Source of the DNA: an uncultured Candidatus Melainabacteria bacterium
GTDB lineage: Bacteria > Cyanobacteriota > Vampirovibrionia > Gastranaerophilales > Gastranaerophilaceae
NCBI GenBank assembly: GCA_937891325.1
Contig: CALAFU010000134.1
Coordinates: forward strand, 1-8,359
Direction of reading: 5' to 3'
DNA: 8,359 nt
Shown here: positions 1 to 5,422 of the stretch, one piece after another
How the letters are laid out: each line of letters begins with the position of its first letter
How positions within the stretch are numbered: the first letter of the stretch is position 1
Notes under the pieces: generated by a model
Database searches by the model: none
What the model saw: only the letters and a program-made list of their open reading frames with translations
What the model was told of the DNA's origin: nothing
Program-made: the position numbers and the translations under genes

Positions 1-85
1 GGGTAAACGCTAGTAATAACGCGACTTTTAGGCTTGATGATTTAAAGTCTAATTTGATGTTTTGTTGGCGCAGGATAAAAGATTA

Positions 86-102
86 TTGTCATGTGATGAC
101 AA
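86..102. repeat. Short perfect inverted repeat (7-bp stem, 3-nt loop) upstream of the prepilin gene
   Basis: TTGTCAT (86-92), loop GTG (93-95), ATGACAA (96-102) form a perfect hairpin. Its arms carry the same TGTCA/TGACA sequence as the outer ends of the larger repeat that begins 12 bases later. It may be a remnant or solo end of the same repeat family, or a regulatory hairpin in the 5' leader. No T-run follows, so it does not look like a terminator. It also contains a possible in-frame ATG at 96. Confidence 0.5.
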
Positions 103-113
103 ATAAAACTTTA

Positions 114-177
114 TGTCACCCTGAATTTAGTTCAGGGTCTCAAGAACATGAGATGCTGAAACAAGTTCAGCATGACA
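114..177. repeat. REP/MITE-like dispersed palindromic repeat (translated signature HPEF-SGS...MLKQVQHD)
   Basis: The element has outer inverted ends TGTCA (114-118) and TGACA (173-177). Inside are two perfect 8-bp hairpins: ACCCTGAA/TTCAGGGT (118-125 with 131-138, loop 126-130) and ATGCTGAA/TTCAGCAT (153-160 with 166-173, loop 161-165). The two loops differ in sequence, while the stems share CTGAA/TTCAG. In the frame of the downstream prepilin it translates as a CHPEFSSGSQ-type segment followed by MLKQVQHDN. I recognise this as the signature of a widely dispersed intergenic repeat that is often mis-annotated as coding in many bacterial genomes. Recognition is from memory. Copy number in this genome cannot be judged, because this is the only copy I see in the window. 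Confidence 0.75.
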
Positions 178-947
178 ATGAATTATATTTAACATTCCGT
201 AAAGCCCTAGCCTTCACACTTGCAGAAACCCTAATCGTAATGGGCATTATTGGTGTGGTTGCAGCGTTGACTATTCCAAACTTAAATTCATCAACAGCAG
301 ACAAAGAAAAAGTTGCAAAGTTAAGTAAAATTTATTCAAATTTACAAGATGCGTATGGTAGGGCTACTGCGGTTTACGGACCTGTTGAAGAGTGGTTTCA
401 AGGTGACACTTCTGCATCAGCACAAACAACACGTTTTGCAGAAAGAATGAAAGACTTTTTGAAAATATCTAAAAATTGTGGTACGAATCAAGTAAGTAAT
501 TCTACTTGCTTTGTTGGAGATAATTCTTCAGGTTCGGCTATTGATGCGAATGCTTATGCTATGATACTTGCTGATGGTGCTTCAATTGCTGTATCTGCAA
601 TTTCTCCAAATTGTTTAGCTTCTTACACAGCTGATAATTCAGATAATTGGTGTGCCTATATTTTGGTTGATTTAGATGGTTCTCAAAAAGGGCAAAACAA
701 AGGTGGGCGTGATCAATTTAGATTTATTGTAGGTAAAAATAACGGTATTGTTCCAGAAGGCATGCAAAACGATATAGATACGTCTAGTGATCAACAGCTT
801 AAAACAAACTGTTTTGGTAGAAATGTTTCATTGGCATGTACAGGGTGGGTAATCCAAAATGGAAATATGGATTATTTAAAGGTTGATAATTCAGGAAAAT
901 GTCCAAACGGAAAGGTTCTTAGCTGGTCAAATACATCTTGCAAGTAA
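153..947 (+). CDS. Type IV prepilin-like protein (pilin/pseudopilin) with N-terminal methylation motif
   Basis: Secreted, membrane-anchored pilin or pseudopilin subunit. Counting from ATG 153, residues 16-20 are RKALA. They are followed by a prepilin-peptidase site A|FTLAE with the conserved Glu at mature position 5, and then a hydrophobic helix ending in ALTIPNL. The globular part has several Cys residues that could pair in disulfides. It also has a late segment, ILVDLDGSQKGQNKGGRDQF, that resembles the D-x-N/D-G...K-G-x-D loop of GspG-like pseudopilins. Which pilus or secretion system it serves cannot be told from the window. The start is uncertain. ATG 153 gives an ordinary 20-residue leader but lies inside the repeat hairpin and has no clear Shine-Dalgarno. 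TTG 54, ATG 57 and ATG 96 are in frame upstream, and the frame stays open to the left edge. Transcription probably ends at the hairpin just downstream. The family call is firm and the exact start is not. Confidence 0.85.
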   Translation: MLKQVQHDNELYLTFRKALAFTLAETLIVMGIIGVVAALTIPNLNSSTADKEKVAKLSKIYSNLQDAYGRATAVYGPVEEWFQGDTSASAQTTRFAERMKDFLKISKNCGTNQVSNSTCFVGDNSSGSAIDANAYAMILADGASIAVSAISPNCLASYTADNSDNWCAYILVDLDGSQKGQNKGGRDQFRFIVGKNNGIVPEGMQNDIDTSSDQQLKTNCFGRNVSLACTGWVIQNGNMDYLKVDNSGKCPNGKVLSWSNTSCK

Positions 948-961
948 AATAAATTTTAATA

Positions 962-997
962 AAAAAGGCGCTTGGACATTAGTCCAAGCGCCTTTTT
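962..997. terminator. Bidirectional rho-independent terminator between convergent genes
   Basis: A perfect 16-bp inverted repeat pairs 962-977 with 982-997 around the loop ATTA. The GC-rich core GGCGCTTGGAC is flanked by an A run on the left and a T run on the right, so it works as an intrinsic terminator in both directions. It lies 15 nt after the prepilin stop codon and 16 nt after the stop codon of the convergent minus-strand HNH gene. Confidence 0.95.
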
Positions 998-1012
998 ATT
1001 TATTTCAACCCT

Positions 1013-2098
1013 TTATCCGATTTCGTCTTCGCCTTTTTTTAGCGCGCTCAAATCAACTTCTAATTTGCCACCTGATTGGTAAGACAAGGTTTGAGCCACT
1101 GCAGTTGGGTAGAAGTGGAAGTTTTTAATCTTGCCTGTATTGATTCTTTCAATAACTTCGTCCATATATTTTTGAGTGTTTGTTTTCATTTCTGGGTGCA
1201 TATCAACCCAATCGCCCAAAGGAATTGAACTTCTCTCATGGTTGCAACCACCACATTCTAACAAGTAGTTTGTTTCAACATCTCGTCCACCTTCTGATTG
1301 TGGCTTAATATGTTCAATTGTGCCAACTGAAAGTTTTACTAAACGTTGTCCGATTTCAGAGTGGCTTCTGTCTGAATATTTAACAACAAAAGCGCTTACA
1401 TCATTTTGAGAGGTTGGCATTTTTTCAGCCTCTGTTCTCATTTGTTTATAAACTTTTTCGTTAGAAATCTTGCTTTCTAAAGCGTCCATATCCTTCAAAA
1501 ACGCTTTACGTTTGAATTTTATTTCTTTATCATTTGAAGAAACATATTTTCTTGTCTCATCTGTAACTTTTTTAACTGTTTCTTGTTCTTTTTCAGACAA
1601 TGTTTTTGACAAGGTATCAACTGTATCAAGAATTGTATTTTGTTTTGCTTGAAGTTTTTTCAATTCAGGTGCTCTGTGTTCTTTTAACAAGTCGCTAAAA
1701 TTAGCATCAGGTTTTTCTTCTGACCAACCTTTCAAAAGATTAAAGCATTGTTTTTCAACAGGACGCATATTGTCTTCAAATTCGTTCAAGGTTTTTACGG
1801 CTTGTTTGCTTGTGCAACCTAAACCTTTAGTAACCTTGTTCATATCTTTTTGAGTCATCATTTCAATACCGCAACAAGGGCATGTGATGTGACCTAACCC
1901 TCTTACTCTGTCTGCATTTTTTAACCCTGTAAATGCAACTTGCTCAACCTTTTGTTGAGGTTCAACCGCAGGTGATTTTTCAAATCTATCTGGTCTTGTT
2001 GCAAATTTTAGATTTGCAAATGGTTGTGGATTTGTTTTTACGTATCTATAAATTCTTGGTGTCACAAATGCTGCGAAAACTTGAATTGGTGGAATCAT
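1013..2098 (-). CDS. HNH-endonuclease-like protein, copy 1 (both CxxC knuckles present)
   Basis: A 361-residue protein with an HNH (beta-beta-alpha metal) nuclease signature near the C-terminus. The sequence T-I-E262-H263-I-K-P is followed by EGGRD, N277, then C282-G-G-C285-N286 and R289. An early CPCCG (C73/C76) looks like the first half of the zinc knuckle that often accompanies HNH domains. Here about 185 mostly helical, Lys/Glu-rich residues separate it from the core, where the usual distance is a few tens. Residues 1-60 have no typical Sec signal but include a VAFTG motif that is shared with the upstream paralogue. The gene lies 11 nt after the paralogue's stop, with a purine-rich GGGAAGAAGGAT stretch before the ATG. 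N-terminal alignment with the paralogue supports this start. Nuclease activity is inferred from motifs. The substrate and cellular role are unknown. No methylase, integrase or immunity-like partner is adjacent. Confidence 0.72.
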   Translation of the reverse strand: MIPPIQVFAAFVTPRIYRYVKTNPQPFANLKFATRPDRFEKSPAVEPQQKVEQVAFTGLKNADRVRGLGHITCPCCGIEMMTQKDMNKVTKGLGCTSKQAVKTLNEFEDNMRPVEKQCFNLLKGWSEEKPDANFSDLLKEHRAPELKKLQAKQNTILDTVDTLSKTLSEKEQETVKKVTDETRKYVSSNDKEIKFKRKAFLKDMDALESKISNEKVYKQMRTEAEKMPTSQNDVSAFVVKYSDRSHSEIGQRLVKLSVGTIEHIKPQSEGGRDVETNYLLECGGCNHERSSIPLGDWVDMHPEMKTNTQKYMDEVIERINTGKIKNFHFYPTAVAQTLSYQSGGKLEVDLSALKKGEDEIG

Positions 2099-2109
2099 AT
2101 CCTTCTTCC

Positions 2110-3342
2110 CTAAGCAAAAACGCTTAATTTTTTATTTTGAGTACCCTTAGTTTTGTTATACTGTTCTTTCTTTTGAACTTTTGAAACGATTTCCGCTTCT
2201 TGTTTTTTTACTCTCGACATTTCCTGTGCTATTTGTCGTTTGCTCAATTTTAATTTTGAAGTGTCTAGTTTAATTTTACCCTTAGATTCTTTTTCAACAG
2301 TTTCTGCTACTAGAATAGGATAAACACGACATCTTTGCAATGCCTCTTTTTTATTAATTTTTTCAATTACTGCATCAATGTAATTTTGCATGTGGTCTTT
2401 GATTTCAGGGTTTTTATCAACCCATTTATCAAGAGGCATATTTTTTCTACGTGTATTCCATTCTTTGCTTGCATAAACGTAGTTTGAATAAACATTTTTT
2501 CCACCTTCTGAGCCGTCTTGAGGGTGTCGAGGTGTAATGTGTTCTAATGAACCAACAGAAGGCTCAACAAGCGAAATACCGATTTGGAACGGAGTTTTTT
2601 CTTGTTTTGTGCCTGCATCTTTTTGTGTAAATTTAACGATAAATGCGCTTACGTTGTCGTGAGAACGAGGAACAGCTTCTGCAATGTTCAACAATTCTTG
2701 CGCCTTATCTTGCTCATTCATATTTTTTGTTACGTTATTAAGTTTTTCTAGCAATCTTCTTCTGCGGAAAATGTAGTTAGGGTCTTGTTTTTCAAGGATT
2801 TCTTTGGAGCTTGCAAGAAGTTTGCCTACATTTTTTGCATCTTCCTTGTTTTGAATTGTTTTTGCGCATTTGAACATTTTATGAAGAATTTTCTGCTCTG
2901 CATCTTGAACCTTCTTCAAATGCTCTGGTCTTACTGTGTCTAATAACTCTCTCAAATTCTTTTCTGGTTTATCTTTGCTCAAATCTTTAAGTATACCAAA
3001 AACTTCTTTTTCAACAGGGTGCATTCTGTCTTCAAAAGGTTGTAATAGCTTAATAGCCTTGTCGCTTCTACCGCCAAGGTTGTCTTTATTCAAATGGTTA
3101 ATTTCTTTTCCATTAATAACCCTTGTTCCACAATAAGGACAAGGTACATCACCCAATTCTCTAATGCTTTTTCCTACAATACTGTTATCAACCGATGTAA
3201 ACGAAACGTTTGCAACTGATTGAGACGGTGTAAATGTGTCAGCACGTAAAGTTTTCAACGCAAAAGGGTTTGTTTGATACTTGTTATCAAACAATTTGGG
3301 CGTTTGAACCTTATTTAGAGACACACTAATAGGATTGAGCAT
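2110..3342 (-). CDS. HNH-endonuclease-like protein, copy 2 (second CxxC lost, basic C-terminal tail)
   Basis: A 410-residue paralogue of the gene that follows it. It has the same order of parts: a leader of about 60 residues (M-L-x-P-I start, TNPFA-LK, VSFTS), CPYCG (C68/C71), DKAIKLLQPFEDRMHPVEK, a long helical insertion, then SLE267-H268-IxP...EGGKN, N287 and N296-T-R-R. The positions matching the partner's second CxxC are Ser292 and Trp295. The zinc site as normally built is therefore incomplete, although the presumed catalytic His and Asn residues remain. After about residue 362 it has a Lys-rich tail of roughly 48 residues that the paralogue lacks. That tail could bind nucleic acid or form a coiled coil. 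The start has a strong GAGGAG Shine-Dalgarno, but at a long spacing of 12 nt. It is the first gene of a two-gene unit after an 83-nt gap, in which I see no convincing promoter. Its function is unknown beyond a probable HNH fold. Confidence 0.7.
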   Translation of the reverse strand: MLNPISVSLNKVQTPKLFDNKYQTNPFALKTLRADTFTPSQSVANVSFTSVDNSIVGKSIRELGDVPCPYCGTRVINGKEINHLNKDNLGGRSDKAIKLLQPFEDRMHPVEKEVFGILKDLSKDKPEKNLRELLDTVRPEHLKKVQDAEQKILHKMFKCAKTIQNKEDAKNVGKLLASSKEILEKQDPNYIFRRRRLLEKLNNVTKNMNEQDKAQELLNIAEAVPRSHDNVSAFIVKFTQKDAGTKQEKTPFQIGISLVEPSVGSLEHITPRHPQDGSEGGKNVYSNYVYASKEWNTRRKNMPLDKWVDKNPEIKDHMQNYIDAVIEKINKKEALQRCRVYPILVAETVEKESKGKIKLDTSKLKLSKRQIAQEMSRVKKQEAEIVSKVQKKEQYNKTKGTQNKKLSVFA

Positions 3343-3425
3343 ACTTATATATAGCTCCTCAAGATTTGTTTTTGCCCTAATTTGACCATGCTTTTACAAA
3401 AGTTTACATGTGAAACGAAAATTAA

Positions 3426-4460
3426 TTAAATTTTTCTTAGAACTTTTTCTAATCTTTGTAATTTCAATTTGTCAGTGCCTAAACCACACAAAAGCATTGT
3501 TGATTTTTCATTTGTTTTTTCGTCTTCAATTTTGTTTTCAAAAAGTTTTTCTGAAAGTTCAAAACCGGTGTAATTTTTATGCTTAATTAAAATTTTTGTG
3601 ATATCTCCGTCAAAAAATTCAATGTTTTGGAGATTTTTTCTCAAATTTTTGATATTTTCAATCAATTCATCAATTTTTTGTCTACCCTTTTGAGAGTTTA
3701 AATAATTTATATTTCTTTCTATTGAATAAAATAGTGCATAACTTGGTGAGGTTGTAGAAAATTTTGCTAAAGCGCTATCTACATCTAAATCAGTGTTTGT
3801 GTGCAAAAGTGCTGTTGAATTAAGTCCTCCTGCTGTTTTATGTAGGGATTGAACTGTGAAATCAGAAATATTTACTGCACTTTGAGGTAATTTATCCGAG
3901 AATGGATATAATGCACCATGTGCTTCATCTACGATTAAATAAGTTCCGTATTTTGCACAGATTTCTTTTAATGCATTTATGTCGCTAACAACACCGTAAT
4001 AGCTTGGTGAAGTCACAATTACGGCTTTAATTTTATCGTTTTTTAAATATTTTTCTAAATTTTCGGGAGTTAACTCTTTGTGAATTCCCCATTCTTCATC
4101 TTTTTCTAATTCATAAAAAACAGGTGTTGCGCCAGAAAGTTCTACTGCGTTTTTATGACAAGGGTGAGAGTCTTTCCAAATTAAAACCTTGTCGTCACGT
4201 TTTGCGCAAGCTAAAACTGAGGCTATTATGCCACTTGTAGAGCCATTTGTTAAAAATTTAGTCTTAGTTGTACCGTAAATTTCACTAGCTCGTTCTTCTG
4301 CATCAGCAAGAGCAGCTTCAGGCTCGTGAGTGTCAGTTTCTGAAATATCGTATTTGTAAAATTGTTCAAATTTAGAGGTTATAAAAAATCTTTGAGAGTG
4401 GCTTGGAGTCGTAAAAAGAGCGTTTCTATATGTTTTGTTGAATAATTTTGTTAAACTCAT
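3426..4460 (-). CDS. Short PLP-dependent Orn/Lys/Arg decarboxylase family protein (C-terminal domain missing)
   Basis: An aminotransferase-fold (type I) PLP enzyme of the Orn/Lys/Arg decarboxylase family. Visible landmarks are NGSTSGI (72-78, cofactor phosphate loop), DSHPCHKNAV (97-106), TSPSYYGVVSD (150-160), DEAHGALYPFS (178-188, with the cofactor-ring Asp178 and His181) and SLHKTAGGLNSTALLH (205-220), where Lys208 is the expected Schiff-base lysine. Family members related to Bacillus SpeA or cyanobacterial arginine decarboxylase are usually about 460-490 residues. This one is 344 and stops after the small domain (CGLGTDKLKLQRLEKVLRKI). It therefore lacks the C-terminal decarboxylase domain that normally carries the PPGIP-type segment. 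The frame is clean, so it seems a stable short form and not a fresh break. Its ATG overlaps the preceding stop by one base (TAATG), which indicates translational coupling. The substrate, and even whether it decarboxylates, is uncertain. Confidence 0.82.
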   Translation of the reverse strand: MSLTKLFNKTYRNALFTTPSHSQRFFITSKFEQFYKYDISETDTHEPEAALADAEERASEIYGTTKTKFLTNGSTSGIIASVLACAKRDDKVLIWKDSHPCHKNAVELSGATPVFYELEKDEEWGIHKELTPENLEKYLKNDKIKAVIVTSPSYYGVVSDINALKEICAKYGTYLIVDEAHGALYPFSDKLPQSAVNISDFTVQSLHKTAGGLNSTALLHTNTDLDVDSALAKFSTTSPSYALFYSIERNINYLNSQKGRQKIDELIENIKNLRKNLQNIEFFDGDITKILIKHKNYTGFELSEKLFENKIEDEKTNEKSTMLLCGLGTDKLKLQRLEKVLRKI

Positions 4461-4804
4461 TATTCTTCACTACTTTCTTCGGTGTCGCTGTCATCGGACA
4501 AATCAATACCTTCTAAATCTTCTACGTTATCAAGACCTTCTTCTTTAATAATTTCTTGTAAAAGCGCATTAGTATAGCCGATGTCTTTTTCTTTAACAAC
4601 GGTTTTAGAAGATTCAATCATTGCGCCAATTAACCACCCAAGTCCATACATAACAAGAACAGCAGGAATAACTGCAGGCGCAGAACAAACAATGCTTGTA
4701 TGATTTATGCCACCATTTTTGATTAGATAGCAAGTTCCAACAACAAGCAGTGTTGAACAGCCTAGTAAAAGTCCAATGTTTTGTTTGTATTTGACAATTT
4801 TCAT
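4460..4804 (-). CDS. Small two-helix membrane protein with acidic C-terminal tail
   Basis: I do not recognise a family. The 114 residues contain two hydrophobic segments, about 9-28 and 37-63, joined by a short KNGGINHT turn. A hydrophilic C-terminal part follows, ending in a strongly acidic run (residues 87-114, rich in Asp, Glu and Ser). The Lys-rich N-terminus (MKIVKYK) and the KTVVKEK after the second helix suggest a hairpin with both ends in the cytoplasm. The gene starts 3 nt after the PilZ stop codon and overlaps the decarboxylase-like gene by one base, so all three are probably translated together. A partner role at the membrane near the flagellar export gate is possible but is only inferred from position. 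Confidence 0.7.
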   Translation of the reverse strand: MKIVKYKQNIGLLLGCSTLLVVGTCYLIKNGGINHTSIVCSAPAVIPAVLVMYGLGWLIGAMIESSKTVVKEKDIGYTNALLQEIIKEEGLDNVEDLEGIDLSDDSDTEESSEE

Positions 4805-4807
4805 AGA

Positions 4808-5404
4808 TTATTTATTTTCTGCTTCCATATTTTTGTTCATACAGTATTGGATTAATGTCATTTTATCAACATTTACTTGGTGAACAAATCTTCCTGATAG
4901 AATAAATCTTCCGTTGTCTTGTTTTTCCATACGAATTGGCTGTAAGATACAAGATACATTTTGATCTTCACTTAAAGCGATTTCTACTTTGTATTCATTA
5001 TCTAGGTTAATAGATTCATTAGTAAAGAATTTCAAACCACCAGCAGACAAGTCAACAGTAGAAATATCGTAAACTTGGTCTGTTGTTAAATCTCTCATTG
5101 TAGTTTCAGACAAGAACTTGATACGTGTGAATTGACGTCTTTGTAAAAATCTATGTTTGATTGGGTTTGCGATAAACAATTCGTTGTCTTTAACTTCTGA
5201 TGCGTGAGATGAGAAGAAAAGAATACCATTTTGAGTGTGTGAATAGAATTCGCAAATATAATTTTGTTTAATACCATTTGTAGGGTATTTCATTTTCATT
5301 CTAAAACCTTGTGGTGTAACTTCGGTTACTGAACCCATGTTTGTAAAATTAAAGTCTTTAGGTACGATTGTTACGTCTTGGTCGATTTTTACTAATTCGT
5401 TCAT
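4808..5404 (-). CDS. PilZ-domain protein, YcgR-like (putative c-di-GMP flagellar brake)
   Basis: A cytoplasmic c-di-GMP receptor of the YcgR/FlgZ type. An N-terminal beta-rich YcgR-N-like domain (about 1-85) is followed by a PilZ domain (about 86-195). Both ligand motifs are intact: R90-QFT-R94 (RxxxR, in QRRQFTRIKF) and D118-L-S120-AG-G123 (D/NxSxxG). The 198-residue length fits a single-copy two-domain protein. In characterised relatives, such proteins slow the flagellar motor or bias rotation when c-di-GMP is high. Placement directly after flhA supports a motility role. The start is well supported by AGAAAGG 8 nt upstream. I cannot tell from sequence whether it acts on the motor, on export, or on transcription. 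Confidence 0.88.
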   Translation of the reverse strand: MNELVKIDQDVTIVPKDFNFTNMGSVTEVTPQGFRMKMKYPTNGIKQNYICEFYSHTQNGILFFSSHASEVKDNELFIANPIKHRFLQRRQFTRIKFLSETTMRDLTTDQVYDISTVDLSAGGLKFFTNESINLDNEYKVEIALSEDQNVSCILQPIRMEKQDNGRFILSGRFVHQVNVDKMTLIQYCMNKNMEAENK

Positions 5405-5412
5405 TATATAAG

Positions 5413-5419
5413 CCTTTCT
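5413..5419 (-). promoter_or_regulatory. Shine-Dalgarno site for the PilZ gene
   Basis: On the minus strand AGAAAGG lies 8 nt before the ATG that ends at 5404, inside the 18-nt gap after flhA. It is the clearest well-spaced ribosome binding site in the window and fixes the start of the PilZ gene. Confidence 0.75.
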
Positions 5420-5422
5420 GTG

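Noticed and set aside
883..1128. Plus-strand open frame across the end of the prepilin gene and the terminator
   Set aside because: It overlaps the prepilin C-terminus, the strong hairpin and the antisense of the HNH gene, and its product is not protein-like. It is a shadow frame.
1470..3136. Plus-strand open frames opposite the HNH genes (1470-1652, 1933-2127, 2936-3136)
   Set aside because: They are short, lack ribosome sites and lie antisense to well-supported genes with clear motifs.
1013..3342. HNH pair as a restriction-modification, homing or toxin-antitoxin system
   Set aside because: There is no methylase, intron or intein boundary, integrase, or small immunity or antitoxin gene beside them. 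Two tandem paralogues alone do not support any of these labels.
3391..3402. CTTTTACAAAAG palindrome in the 83-nt gap as a terminator after the decarboxylase-like gene
   Set aside because: The stem is A/T only apart from the closing base pair, the loop is too small, and no U-run follows on the minus strand. I also found no convincing -35/-10 pair in this gap.
5095..5277. Second minus-strand frame inside the PilZ gene
   Set aside because: It is entirely within the PilZ coding sequence in another frame and has no recognisable motif.
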